Assembly: GCA_035554595.1 (NCBI GenBank)
Contig: DATMIH010000002.1
Coordinates: forward strand, 1 to 22,403
DNA from: VRUE01 sp035554595
GTDB taxonomy: Bacteria > Actinomycetota > Thermoleophilia > Solirubrobacterales > 70-9
Reading direction: 5' to 3'
Length of the DNA stretch: 22,403 bases
Numbering within the stretch: position 1 is the first letter of the stretch; every line of letters begins with the position of its first letter. This document shows positions 12,455-20,128 of this stretch, one piece after another. Under the pieces are notes generated by a model. That model searched no databases, was not told the DNA's origin, and saw only the letters and a list, made by a program, of their open reading frames with translations. A program made the position numbers and the translations under genes.

Positions 12455-13195
12455 ATGCCCGAAGTGGTCCTGCTGCTGATCGCCGCCTCTGGCACAGCGT
12501 TGGCCACGGGCATCGGCGCGGTGCCGGTCTTCTTCCTCGGCACGCGGGCGGCCCAGCTGACGCCGCTCCTGCTCGGCTTCGCAGCCGGGGTGATGGGGGT
12601 CGCCTCGATCGCCGGGCTGCTGATCCCGGCCGGCGAAGAAGGGTCGGCTCTGGCGGTGATCGGTGGCCTGGCCGTGGGAGCGGGCCTGCTTGCCGTCGTC
12701 CGCTCTCGCCTCTCGCTCGGGACCACCTTCATGGGCCACAGCGACTCCGGCGCCCGCACCTCCGCCCTGGTCTTCCTCGTCCTCTTCGCCCACAGCCTGC
12801 CCGAGGGCTTCGCGATCGGCACCGCCTTCGCCTCCGACCGGGCCGGGCTCAGCCTCTTCGTCATCCTCGCGATCGCGATCCAGAACATCCCCGAGGGGAC
12901 CAGCGTGGCGATCCCGATGGCGGCCTCGGGCTTCTCCCGCAGCCGCCAGTTCTGGGCCGCGGTGACGACCAGCGCCCCGCAGCCGGTCGGCGCCCTGATC
13001 GCTTTCGTCCTGGTCGAGCAGATCGAATCGCTGCTGCCCTTCTCCTTCGCCCTCGCCGCCGGGGCGATGCTGGCGCTGATCGCGGTCGAGCTGCTGCCGC
13101 AGGCCTACTCGGGGCCAGCCCGGTTCGGGCCAAGCGCCGGCATCGCGCTCGGCGCCGCGATCATGCTCGGCCTCAGCTACGCGCTCGGTGTCTGA
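12455..13195 (+). CDS. ZIP-family divalent metal transporter
   Basis: A 246-residue membrane protein with about eight helices. The two metal-site signatures of ZIP transporters are plain: HSLPEG (H113, E117) in helix 4 and NIPEG (N144, E147) in helix 5. The loop between helices 3 and 4 contains TFMGHSDSG, the short cytosolic region that is His-rich in many relatives. It should import Zn or another divalent metal into the cytoplasm, although ion choice cannot be told from sequence. It is divergent from the acylphosphatase/phosphoesterase gene and shares its 36-bp promoter region; start chosen from the -10 placement. Confidence 0.9.
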   Translation: MPEVVLLLIAASGTALATGIGAVPVFFLGTRAAQLTPLLLGFAAGVMGVASIAGLLIPAGEEGSALAVIGGLAVGAGLLAVVRSRLSLGTTFMGHSDSGARTSALVFLVLFAHSLPEGFAIGTAFASDRAGLSLFVILAIAIQNIPEGTSVAIPMAASGFSRSRQFWAAVTTSAPQPVGALIAFVLVEQIESLLPFSFALAAGAMLALIAVELLPQAYSGPARFGPSAGIALGAAIMLGLSYALGV

Positions 13196-13207
13196 GTAGC
13201 ACCTCGT

Positions 13208-13213
13208 TAGAGT
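13208..13213 (+). promoter_or_regulatory. -10 element for leaderless NYN pseudogene
   Basis: TAGAGT, 7 nt before GTG at 13221. This supports 13221 rather than GTG 13212 as the original start, giving the family-typical N-terminus VQTIVYIDGFNLYYG. Confidence 0.4.
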
Positions 13214-13220
13214 GCTAGCA

Positions 13221-13707
13221 GTGCAGACAATCGTCTACATCGATGGATTCAATCTCTACTACGGCGCGTGCAGGTCCCCAGGTCGCAAGTGGCTTGACTT
13301 GGGCGCTCTGTCTTCGCGCTTGCTTCCCAACGATGAGATCGTAGAAATCGCGTACTGCACGGCGAACATCAAGAAGGACCGGGGGGACCCTGAAAAACAA
13401 GATCGTCAGCGCCTCTACCATCGCGCCCTCGAAACGATCCCCCGCCTCCAGATCTGTAGAGGTCGATACGTGCCGAAGGTGGTCAGCGGTCCACTACGTG
13501 CGAACCCGGCTCGACCTTCCGGTGACGATCATCAATCCCGTGCTCAAGCGCCGGGGAAAGAGGAGAAGTGCGGCGCTCTCGCCAAAACCGCTTCCGGCCA
13601 ATGCAGCCTTCATCCAACTTCGAGCTAAGCATGTGGAGGAATGCCAGTTTCCACCGGAATTGACCTCACCAAAAGGGGCGCCTCTGATCAAACCCGCGGG
13701 CTGGTAA
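13221..13707 (+). pseudogene. NYN-domain protein, internal deletion and frameshift
   Basis: The first part reads (M)QTIVYIDGFNLYYGACRSPGRKWLDL and continues to GRYVPKVV near 13484. This is the N-terminal half of a NYN (PIN-like RNase) protein with the first catalytic Asp in VYIDGFN. After that the correct sequence continues in another frame: YVRTRLDLPVTIINP... to QFPPELTSPKGAPLIKPAGW at 13707, the C-terminal end of the same family. Between the halves the segment with the SNDSDL-type acidic residues, roughly 60 residues in relatives, is missing. The gene is therefore a deletion remnant, not just a sequencing frameshift. Base composition is lower in G+C than the neighbours, suggesting acquired DNA. 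The remaining open frame ends at 13628 with a meaningless tail. Confidence 0.75.
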
Positions 13708-13751
13708 GAGGCGGAGCGGCATTTCTGTGCCTGTATAGTTGGCGTCAACTC

Positions 13752-13773
13752 CCCCGCTGTTTCGTCGGCGGGG
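13752..13773. terminator. G+C-rich hairpin upstream of the main terminator
   Basis: CCCCGC (13752-13757) and GCGGGG (13768-13773) with a 10-nt loop. It lies next to a stronger hairpin at 13777-13799, so the pair may stop transcription from both sides of this intergenic space. Confidence 0.35.
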
Positions 13774-13776
13774 CGC

Positions 13777-13799
13777 GAGGCCGCCTTCCAGGCGGCCTC
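13777..13799. terminator. Probable bidirectional terminator hairpin
   Basis: GAGGCCGCCT, loop TCC, AGGCGGCCTC: a perfect 10-bp stem. On the plus strand it is followed by TGCATTTCTCT, a modest T-rich tract. It separates the NYN pseudogene (plus) from the 3' end of the NRAMP gene (minus, stop at 13817). Confidence 0.65.
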
Positions 13800-13816
13800 T
13801 GCATTTCTCTAGCCAG

Positions 13817-15115
13817 TCAGGTCACGACGAGAACGCCCAGCGCGATCACCGAGGCCGCGATCAGACCGAAGGCGATCCCGGTCGTCAAGCGCCCGGTGCG
13901 TCCCAAGGCGTGCGCCCCCATCAGCTCGCGGTCCTTGGCCAGTGAGCGGATGAAGGGGAGCATGACGAGCAGCAGGACGGCATTGAGCGCCTGGGTGAGG
14001 AAAAGGATGGGGACCAGCGGCGCGCCCGGGATCAGCACGACGATCACCGCGACGAGCACGACCGCGCCGAAGCTGAGGTAGAAGACACGCGCCTGTTCGA
14101 AGCTGTCGTTGAGGTCAGCGCGGCGGCCGAAGGCCTCCGAGATCGAGTAGGCGGTTGAGAGCGGCACGATCGCCGCCGCCAGCAACGCCGCGCCGAGTAG
14201 GCCGAGGCCGAAGAGCGTCGCCGCGAAGCTGCCGGCGAGCGGCTCGAGGGCGCCGGCCGCATCGCGCGCGTCGTTGATCTCGATGCCGCTGGCGTGCAGG
14301 GTCGCAGCGCAGGCAACGACGACGAAGAGTCCGATCACGCCGGTGAGGACGGCGCCGACGATGACGTCAACGCGCTCGTAGCGCAGGTCCTTGACCTTGA
14401 GCCGCTTATCGACGGCGTAGGACTGGATGAAGGCCAGACCCCAGGGCGCCAGCGTCGTGCCGACCGTCGCCACCGTGACCAGCAGTGCCTCGCGGCTCTG
14501 CGGGAGGTTCGGCACGACCAGGCCTTTCGCAGCCGCCCCCCAGTCGGGGTGGGCGAGGAAGCCGGAAACGATGTAGGCGATAAAGACCGAACTCAGTGCC
14601 AACAGGAAGTGCTCGACGCGGCGGAAGCTCTCGCGCAGGACCAGTGCCGAGACGCCCGCCGCCGCCAGCGGCACGCTGATGTATCGGCTCATGCCAGTGA
14701 GTAGTTCCATCGCCGCGGCGACGCCGGCGAACTCGGCGCAGAGGGTGCCGGTGTTGGCGATCACCAGCGCCGAGAGCACCAGCGCCGCGGCCCGCGGCCC
14801 GTAGTGCTCGCGGACGAGGGTGAGCAGCCCCTTGCCGGTGACGATCCCCAGCCGCACCCCGAGCTCGTGGAAGACGATCAGCGCCGCGGTCGAGAGGGCG
14901 AGGACCCAGAGCAACTCGTAGCCGTACTTGGCGCCGAGGATCGAGTAGGTGGTGATCCCGGCCGGGTCGTCGTCGGAGAGGCCGGCGAGCAGGCCGGGTC
15001 CGACCACGGCGAGCAGCGCCGCCAGGCCGCCGCCGCGCAGCAGCAGGTGGCGCCGGCTCGCCAGCCACCAGTGCGTGTGGCGGCCGGGGGTGCGGTGGGC
15101 TTGGTGTTCGGGCAC
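13817..15115 (-). CDS. NRAMP-family metal transporter, non-canonical site
   Basis: A 432-residue transporter with about eleven helices. The first helix carries GLSDDDPAGITTYS (D50-P51-A52-G53) in place of the DPGN motif of classic Mn/Fe NRAMPs, and the helix-6 motif has TTLAPWG (A223-P224-W225) in place of the Met-containing MPH. These are the metal-coordinating positions, so Mn/Fe specificity cannot be assumed; this DPAG/DPSG-type branch of the family is poorly characterised. A His-rich N-terminal stretch (HQAHRTPGRHTHWW) precedes the first helix. The start is GTG at 15115, without a clear Shine-Dalgarno, so it could lie slightly downstream. The gene is divergent from a response regulator gene 62 bp away, which may control it. 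Confidence 0.85.
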   Translation of the reverse strand: MPEHQAHRTPGRHTHWWLASRRHLLLRGGGLAALLAVVGPGLLAGLSDDDPAGITTYSILGAKYGYELLWVLALSTAALIVFHELGVRLGIVTGKGLLTLVREHYGPRAAALVLSALVIANTGTLCAEFAGVAAAMELLTGMSRYISVPLAAAGVSALVLRESFRRVEHFLLALSSVFIAYIVSGFLAHPDWGAAAKGLVVPNLPQSREALLVTVATVGTTLAPWGLAFIQSYAVDKRLKVKDLRYERVDVIVGAVLTGVIGLFVVVACAATLHASGIEINDARDAAGALEPLAGSFAATLFGLGLLGAALLAAAIVPLSTAYSISEAFGRRADLNDSFEQARVFYLSFGAVVLVAVIVVLIPGAPLVPILFLTQALNAVLLLVMLPFIRSLAKDRELMGAHALGRTGRLTTGIAFGLIAASVIALGVLVVT

Positions 15116-15164
15116 GGAGGCTGCATCATCCCCTCGGCCCAGGAGGGCATCCGCGCCCGTCGCG

Positions 15165-15170
15165 TAGCAT
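15165..15170 (+). promoter_or_regulatory. -10 element for leaderless response regulator gene
   Basis: TAGCAT, then 7 nt, then ATG at 15178; no Shine-Dalgarno. The predicted first transcribed base is at or next to the start codon. Confidence 0.4.
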
Positions 15171-15177
15171 CGCCCGG

Positions 15178-15843
15178 ATGGAGATCCTGGTCGTCGAGGA
15201 CGAGGCGGGGATCGCCGACTTCCTCGAGCGTGGGCTCAGCGCCGAGGGTTTCGGCGTCAGGGTCACAGGTGACGGTGTCGCCGGCGAGGCGATGGCGCTG
15301 GAGCGCGAGGTCGACCTCGTCGTGCTCGACCGGATGCTGCCCGGCCGCGACGGGATCGAGGTGCTGAGGTCGATCCGGCGGGCGCGGCCGATGCTGCCGG
15401 TAATCCTGCTGACGGCAAAGGCCGAGATCGCCGACCGAGTCGAGGGGCTCGACCTCGGCGCCACCGACTACGTCACCAAGCCGTTCTCCTTTGAGGAGCT
15501 GCTGGCGCGGATCCGGGCCCACCTGCGCTACGGCGGCGAGACGACTCTCACCGCCGCCGGGGTCGAGCTCGACCTGCTCAGCCGCGAGGCGACCCGGGGA
15601 GACCAGACGGTGCGGCTGCCCGAGCGCGAGGCGGCGCTGCTCGGCCACCTGATACGGAACGCCAATCGGGTCTGCACGCGCGAGGAAATACTCGCCGCGG
15701 TCTGGGGTTATGAGCACGACCCCGGCACCAACGTGGTCCAGGTCTACATCGGCTACCTGCGGCGCAAGCTCGCCCTGCCCGGCTCCCCAGCGCCGATCGA
15801 GACCGTGCGCTCGGTCGGCTACCGCCTGCGGGAGTCGCGGTGA
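15178..15843 (+). CDS. OmpR/PhoB-family response regulator
   Basis: A 221-residue cytoplasmic regulator. The receiver domain (1-118) has the acidic pocket VVEDE, phospho-acceptor D51 in VVLDRMLPG, the Thr in LLTAK and the Lys in TKPF. The C-terminal domain (125-221) is an OmpR-type winged helix, with RLPEREAALLGHLIRNANRVCTREEILAAVWG, the recognition helix VVQVYIGYLRRKL and the ending TVRSVGYRLRE. All functional residues are in place. Its stop overlaps the kinase start (GTGA), so the two are one operon. Targets are not known; the divergent NRAMP gene is the first candidate. Confidence 0.93.
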   Translation: MEILVVEDEAGIADFLERGLSAEGFGVRVTGDGVAGEAMALEREVDLVVLDRMLPGRDGIEVLRSIRRARPMLPVILLTAKAEIADRVEGLDLGATDYVTKPFSFEELLARIRAHLRYGGETTLTAAGVELDLLSREATRGDQTVRLPEREAALLGHLIRNANRVCTREEILAAVWGYEHDPGTNVVQVYIGYLRRKLALPGSPAPIETVRSVGYRLRESR

Positions 15844-16991
15844 GTAGCCGTTGGCGGCGGATGGGTCTGCGCGGCCGCCTGGCGCTCTCAATCGGCGCGA
15901 TAGTCATCGTCGCCTTCGGGATCGTCTTCGTCGCCGTCCGCGCCCAGATGGCAAACGAGGCGTCAGTGATCCAGCGCGAGGAGGGACATGAGCACGGGCC
16001 GCCGCCGGGGGCCGGCGAGGGGGGCGAGGAGGGCCCCTCGATCTCGCCGATCCGCGATGCCCAGTCCGATGTCGAGAAGACCTTCCTCCTGGTCGGCGGG
16101 GCAACCCTGGTCGCGGCGCTCCTCGCCGGCTACCTGCTTGCCGCCCGCACCGCCTCGCCCCTGCGGCAGTTCGCCCAGACCGCGAGCGAGATCGACGCCG
16201 GCGACCTGACCCCACGGCTGCAGTCGGGGCCCGGCGACGCGGCCGAGCTGCGGATCCTGGCCGATGCCTTCAACAACATGCTCGACCGGCTCGACCGGGC
16301 CTTCGCCCGCCAGCGCCAGTTCGTCTCCGATGCCTCGCACGAGCTGCGCAGTCCACTGACCGCGATCCGCGGCCAGCTGGAAGTGCTCGCCCGCCAGGAG
16401 CAACCGAGCGCGCAGGAGGTGCGCCGGGTCGAGACAACTGCCCTGCGGGAGATGGGGCGGGTGGAACGGCTGGTCGAGGACATGCTCTCGCTGGCCCGGC
16501 TCGACGAGGGCGTCGACCCAGCGCTGCAAGAGGTGAACGCGGCCGGCTTCCTGCGCGAGCTGGCCGAGGCGCGAGAGGGTGAGAACGAACAGCTCGGCGA
16601 TCTCGCCGAGGGCACAATCGAGCTCGACCCCGACCTCGTCGCCCAGGTCGTGCGCAACCTGCTCGACAACGCCGACCGCTACGCCGGCGAGGGCCAGGTC
16701 GTGCTCTCGAGCCGCGCCGCCGGCAGCTCGCTCGTCGTCGCGGTCGACGACGCCGGCCCCGGCATCCCAGCCGAGGACCGCGAGCGGGTCTTCGACCGCT
16801 TCCACCGTCGCGACTCCGCCCGCGACCGCGCCTCGGGTGGCAGCGGGCTGGGGCTGGGAATCGCGCGCGCGATCGTCTCCGCCCACGGCGGCCGGATCTG
16901 GGTCGACGACTCGCCGCTCGGCGGCGCCCGGGTCAGCTTCTCGCTGCCGCGCTTCAGCCCGAAGATGAGAGATCTCTCAGCGAACGCTTAG
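15840..16991 (+). CDS. Sensor histidine kinase with short extracytoplasmic loop
   Basis: A 383-residue membrane kinase, partner of the preceding regulator. Helix 1 spans about residues 14-33 and helix 2 about 82-101; the 48-residue loop between them carries EEGHEHGPPPGAGEGGEEG, rich in Glu with H50 and H52. HAMP follows (TASPLRQFAQTASEIDAGDLTPR), then the dimerisation/phospho-transfer domain with H167 in SDASHELRSPLTAIRG, and the ATPase domain with NLLDNADRYA (N box), DDAGPGIP and GGSGLGLGIAR. All catalytic motifs are intact. The loop is too small for a folded sensor domain, so metal, pH or membrane-borne signals are more likely. The start is GTG at 15840, overlapping the regulator stop. Confidence 0.92.
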   Translation: MSSRWRRMGLRGRLALSIGAIVIVAFGIVFVAVRAQMANEASVIQREEGHEHGPPPGAGEGGEEGPSISPIRDAQSDVEKTFLLVGGATLVAALLAGYLLAARTASPLRQFAQTASEIDAGDLTPRLQSGPGDAAELRILADAFNNMLDRLDRAFARQRQFVSDASHELRSPLTAIRGQLEVLARQEQPSAQEVRRVETTALREMGRVERLVEDMLSLARLDEGVDPALQEVNAAGFLRELAEAREGENEQLGDLAEGTIELDPDLVAQVVRNLLDNADRYAGEGQVVLSSRAAGSSLVVAVDDAGPGIPAEDRERVFDRFHRRDSARDRASGGSGLGLGIARAIVSAHGGRIWVDDSPLGGARVSFSLPRFSPKMRDLSANA

Positions 16992-17025
16992 CTGATCGCA
17001 AGCGAGCGGACCGAGCATTCGCCGC

Positions 17026-17616
17026 GTGTACCGCCCGACCACGAAGCTCCGCGACGGCGTCGCGGGCAACGCCCGCCTGACCGGCGCCGCGGCCGCCGCG
17101 CTGCTGGTGCTGCTGTCGGCCGAGGGCGCGACGATCCCCTTCATCGGCCAGCTGCTCGGCCCGCACATCTTCGTCGGCATGCTGCTGATCCCGCCGGTAC
17201 TGCTGAAGCTGGGCAGCACCGGCTACCGCTTTGCCCGCTACTACACGGGCAGTCCCCCTTACAAGCAGAAGGGCCCGCCGCTGCTGGTACTGCGGGTGCT
17301 CGCACCGGGCGTAGTGCTGACGACCCTGGCTCTTTTCGGCACCGGCGTCGCCCTGCTGATCGACGGCCCGCCCAGCAACACCTTGATCTTCGCCCACAAG
17401 CTCAGCTTCATCGCCTGGGTCGCGCTAATGACCCTGCACGTCCTCGGCCACCTGCTCGAGGTCCCCTCCCTGGCCAGCGCCGACTGGCGCCGGACCGGCC
17501 CGCCCGAGGCGCGGCTGGCCGGCGCCGGCCTGCGGACGCTGAGCCTGGCCACGGCGATCCTCGCCGGCGTCGCCGTGGCGGTGCTGACGTACTCCGCAGC
17601 CCAGCCCTGGCTCTAG
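17026..17616 (+). CDS. Four-helix membrane protein, possible b-type cytochrome
   Basis: A 196-residue protein with hydrophobic segments near residues 18-34, 43-62, 88-112, 120-145 and 168-190. Histidines lie within or at the edges of helices: H47 (GPHIFVG), H124 (FAHKLSF), H138 (TLHVLGH) and H142. That pattern is reminiscent of cytochrome b561-like or ferric-reductase-like heme proteins, but no diagnostic motif proves it. It starts at GTG 17026, 34 bp after the kinase gene, with no obvious promoter or Shine-Dalgarno, and probably belongs to the same transcript. A role as accessory sensor or redox partner of the two-component system is possible. Family uncertain. Confidence 0.6.
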   Translation: MYRPTTKLRDGVAGNARLTGAAAAALLVLLSAEGATIPFIGQLLGPHIFVGMLLIPPVLLKLGSTGYRFARYYTGSPPYKQKGPPLLVLRVLAPGVVLTTLALFGTGVALLIDGPPSNTLIFAHKLSFIAWVALMTLHVLGHLLEVPSLASADWRRTGPPEARLAGAGLRTLSLATAILAGVAVAVLTYSAAQPWL

Positions 17617-17623
17617 ACGGGTC

Positions 17624-18166
17624 TCAGCCCTCCTCGGCGAGAATCGCGTAGATCTTGCGCCGAGTCTCGTCGAGCAGCTCGCGGACCCGCTTCTGCTGGC
17701 CCTGATCGGCCGCGGTGAAGGCCTGGCCGATTGCGTGGTGGAGCTTCTTCATCGAGTGGGCAAGATGGATCTGCTCCGGGCCGGCATCGGCGCGGACCGC
17801 GTCCCACGGAGTCTCCTCACCGGCCTTCTCGGCCTGCTCGGCGGCGCCCGCCTCGGTGAGACTGAAGCGGCGCTTGCCCTCGCTCTCCTGCCCGCTGATC
17901 AGCCCCTCGTCCTCGAGCAGCTGGAGAGTCGGGTAGATCGAGCCGGCGCTCGGAACCCAGGCGCCGTCAGTGCGCTCCTCGATCTCCTTGATCATCTCGT
18001 AGCCGTGCATCGGCCGCTCCGCGAGCAGCGCGAGCACAGCGGCCCGAACGTCGCCCCGGCGCGCGCGGGGACCGCCCCGGCCGCGACCCTGGCGAAAGCC
18101 GCGACTGCGCGCGAACTCCTCGTGCCGGTGAATACCTGCGTGTCGTGGATTGCATCTGTGGTGCAT
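17624..18166 (-). CDS. PadR-family transcription regulator
   Basis: A 180-residue repressor-type protein. The core (38-110) is a PadR winged helix: VRAAVLALLAERPMHGYEMIKEIEERT, PSAGSIYPTLQLLEDEGLI and RRFSLTEAG. The C-terminal part (115-180) is a charged helical dimerisation region ending in VRELLDETRRKIYAIL. The first 37 residues are Arg/Gly/His rich and probably disordered (H2, H3, C5, H9, H13, H15); many relatives have a similar tail, though a metal site is conceivable. The ATG at 18166 has AAAGGAA seven bases upstream. A perfect palindrome 27 bp upstream suggests autoregulation. It converges with the membrane-protein gene, 7 bp apart. Confidence 0.9.
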   Translation of the reverse strand: MHHRCNPRHAGIHRHEEFARSRGFRQGRGRGGPRARRGDVRAAVLALLAERPMHGYEMIKEIEERTDGAWVPSAGSIYPTLQLLEDEGLISGQESEGKRRFSLTEAGAAEQAEKAGEETPWDAVRADAGPEQIHLAHSMKKLHHAIGQAFTAADQGQQKRVRELLDETRRKIYAILAEEG

Positions 18167-18192
18167 CGAAATTCCTTTCTATCGGTGTAACG

Positions 18193-18202
18193 CGATATAT
18201 CG
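18193..18202. promoter_or_regulatory. Candidate PadR operator CGATATATCG
   Basis: A perfect 10-bp A+T-cored palindrome flanked on both sides by TAACG, lying upstream of padR and between the two divergent genes. On the minus strand it would overlap the -10 (TATATC) of padR, so binding would repress that gene, and it lies close to the GFA promoter as well. Confidence 0.5.
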
Positions 18203-18213
18203 TAACGCATCGC

Positions 18214-18244
18214 TTGAACGGGCCTGGTGATACGACGCTAGGCT
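18214..18244 (+). promoter_or_regulatory. Promoter of the leaderless GFA-family gene
   Basis: TTGAAC (18214-18219), 19-nt spacer, TAGGCT (18239-18244), then 6 nt to the ATG at 18251. No Shine-Dalgarno. The spacer is slightly long for a housekeeping promoter. Confidence 0.45.
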
Positions 18245-18250
18245 GAGCAA

Positions 18251-18703
18251 ATGCCAGATCCAACGCTGCCGCTGACCGGAGGTTGCATGTGCGGCGCTGT
18301 CCGCTTCGAGGTTTCCGAGCCACTGCTCGGTGCCCTCCTCTGCCACTGCAAGCGCTGCCAGCGGAGAACCGGCACGGGAGTGTCAACTACGGCTCTCACC
18401 GCGCCCGGTTCCTACCGAACCGTCTCCGGCCAGGATCTGATTCGCACCTGGAACCCGGGCGATGGCGGGTATGTCAAGGCCTTTTGCTCCACCTGCGGCA
18501 GCCAGCTATTCACCCACCACCCCGACAACCCCGAACTGCTCGCCGTACGCATGGGCGCCCTTGACGAGGATCCCGGCATCCGCCCGAGCGCACACCAGTT
18601 CACGGACTACGCCGCGCCATGGGCGCCGGTCCCGGATGACGGCTTGCCGAGGTTCCCAGAGCGGATCCACCCAGCCGCCTCGCCGTCGGACGACGAGAAC
18701 TGA
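18251..18703 (+). CDS. GFA-family (CENP-V-like) zinc protein
   Basis: A 150-residue protein of the family named after glutathione-dependent formaldehyde-activating enzyme. The zinc-site cysteines are C12 and C14 (GGCMCGAVRFE), C31, C33 and C36 (CHCKRCQ), and C79 and C82 (FCSTCGSQLF), followed by the usual hydrophobic strand LLAVRMGALDEDPGI and a C-terminal segment with APWAPV. Only a few members have been shown to bind glutathione; most have no known substrate, so formaldehyde chemistry should not be assumed. It is divergent from padR and may be under its control. Its stop directly abuts the stop of the convergent P450 gene. Confidence 0.9.
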   Translation: MPDPTLPLTGGCMCGAVRFEVSEPLLGALLCHCKRCQRRTGTGVSTTALTAPGSYRTVSGQDLIRTWNPGDGGYVKAFCSTCGSQLFTHHPDNPELLAVRMGALDEDPGIRPSAHQFTDYAAPWAPVPDDGLPRFPERIHPAASPSDDEN

Positions 18704-20083
18704 CTAGACGACTCCCGCGTGGTCGCGCGGGAGAGAACGAGGACGGTGATCGGAGTCCGGGGTGCGGAGTTGGAGCGTGACGCGCCCGCCGCGGGCCGGC
18801 ACGATGAAGACGTTGCGACGTGCCACGCGCTCAGAGCGTCGCGGTAATGGCTCGACTCGGGCGCGTCGAAGGATCGTCCTGAGCACTATCCGAGCCTCCG
18901 CCATCGAAAAGGCTGCGCCGATGCATCGTCTCGGTCCGCCACCGAACGGGATCCAGGTATAGGTTCCGGCGCGGCTGCCGAGGAAACGCTCCGGCTGGAA
19001 GCTCAGCGGATCGGGATAGAGCTCGGCGCGGCGGTGCACGAGCGTGATGTACGGAACGACCATGGTGCCGCTCGGAATGGTGAGCCCCGGCAGCTCGAAC
19101 GGTTGGGTGGCGAGCCGTGCCGTGAGAGGAAAGGCCGGGCGCAGGCGCATCGTCTCCTGAATGACCGCGTCGAGGTACTCGTCCTCTCCGTCCAGCGCGG
19201 CGGCTTCAAGGCGCTCGAGAGCCTCGGGCGAGCGACTGACGCGCTCGAGTATCCAGGTCAGCGTGGAGGCGGTGGTGTCGTGGCCGCCGAGCAGAAGGGT
19301 GCGCATCGAGTCGCAGATCTCCTCGTCGCTCATCAGGCGCCCCTGCGAATCGGGCGTGCGCAGGAACATTCCGAGCACGTCCTCGCCATCGAGTTTGTCT
19401 TCCCTGCGGCGCTGGGCGACCTCTTCCATCACGACTGCGTCGACCGCGGCGATTGCGCGGTCCATTCGCGGAAAGGGCCTGTCCCATCCGTTCTTACGGC
19501 TCGACGCGATCATCGTCTGAATGAAGAAGCGTTGCGAGTGGCCCTCTCGAAGCAGCTCGTGGGTAGCTGAGCGCAGCCGCTCGACCCGCACGGGCTCGGT
19601 GACCCCGAACACTGTCGCCATCATCACCTCGAGAGTGATTGCCTCGATATGTGGCTGGGCGGGGGTGGGGCGACCAAAGGGCCAGCGCGTGAGCGCGTCT
19701 TCGGCCTTTTGCTCCATGGCCTCCTGGTAGCTGGGGAGCGCGCGTCCGTGGAAGGGTGGGAGCTGCATCTTTCGCATGCGCATGTGCTCGGGGCCATCGA
19801 GGTTGGTCAGTCCGCTCGGGCCGAGGACGAGATGGTGCGCAGAGGCCTTGGCAAGAGCCGCCCCGAGGCGAAGAACGTCGGTGTCAGCGGTGAAGACGCG
19901 CTTGATGTCCTCGGGGTCGGTCAGGCATAGCCACGGTCCTGTCGCCGCCGGCATCGGGACCACGAAACGGTCACCGAGGCGCTGGCAGGTGCGCGCGAAG
20001 CGCTCCGGGGCAAGCCAGTACTGGGCGGCGTTGACGGCTGCGGGGCGCCGCAGTCGGGGCAGATCGGCAAGCGCTGTGTCCAT
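18704..20083 (-). CDS. Cytochrome P450 monooxygenase
   Basis: A 459-residue soluble P450 without a membrane anchor. The I-helix oxygen-activation motif is GGHDTT (D269, T270), the K-helix ExxR is E310-x-x-R313 (QETMRLRP), a PERF motif follows (FQPERFLGS), and the heme loop is FGGGPRRCIG with C387 as heme ligand. All are canonical. The layout, with LLLGGHDTTAST, resembles bacterial CYP families acting on hydrophobic or aromatic compounds; the substrate is unknown. The ATG at 20083 has a GAGGAAGG ribosome site. A TetR regulator is encoded divergently 57 bp away and probably represses it. No redox partner is in the window. A hairpin lies within its last codons. Confidence 0.93.
   Translation of the reverse strand: MDTALADLPRLRRPAAVNAAQYWLAPERFARTCQRLGDRFVVPMPAATGPWLCLTDPEDIKRVFTADTDVLRLGAALAKASAHHLVLGPSGLTNLDGPEHMRMRKMQLPPFHGRALPSYQEAMEQKAEDALTRWPFGRPTPAQPHIEAITLEVMMATVFGVTEPVRVERLRSATHELLREGHSQRFFIQTMIASSRKNGWDRPFPRMDRAIAAVDAVVMEEVAQRRREDKLDGEDVLGMFLRTPDSQGRLMSDEEICDSMRTLLLGGHDTTASTLTWILERVSRSPEALERLEAAALDGEDEYLDAVIQETMRLRPAFPLTARLATQPFELPGLTIPSGTMVVPYITLVHRRAELYPDPLSFQPERFLGSRAGTYTWIPFGGGPRRCIGAAFSMAEARIVLRTILRRARVEPLPRRSERVARRNVFIVPARGGRVTLQLRTPDSDHRPRSLPRDHAGVV
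18712..18733. terminator. Hairpin between convergent GFA and P450 genes
   Basis: CTCCCGCG and CGCGGGAG with a 6-nt loop, just past the GFA stop and inside the last codons of the P450 gene. It is an 8-bp strong stem but has no T-run on either strand, so termination is only probable. Confidence 0.4.
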
Positions 20084-20108
20084 GGCCTTCCTCGTCTTCG
20101 GCGATTGT

Positions 20109-20128
20109 TACTCTGTGAGAATGGAGTA
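20109..20128. promoter_or_regulatory. Candidate TetR operator
   Basis: TACTC (20109-20113) and its reverse complement GAGTA (20124-20128), 10 nt apart, in the middle of the 57-bp divergent spacer. On the P450 strand a -10-like TAACAAT (20110-20104) overlaps the left arm. Position and geometry fit a TetR dimer controlling both genes. Confidence 0.4.

Noticed and set aside
12442..12793. N-terminal extension of the acylphosphatase fusion (Gly/Glu/Arg/Gln rich)
   Set aside because: Antisense to the ZIP transporter; low-complexity shadow sequence, and the acylphosphatase domain begins right after GTG 12418.
13752..13799. Possible small structured RNA instead of terminators
   Set aside because: Two simple hairpins between convergent transcripts are explained well enough as terminators.
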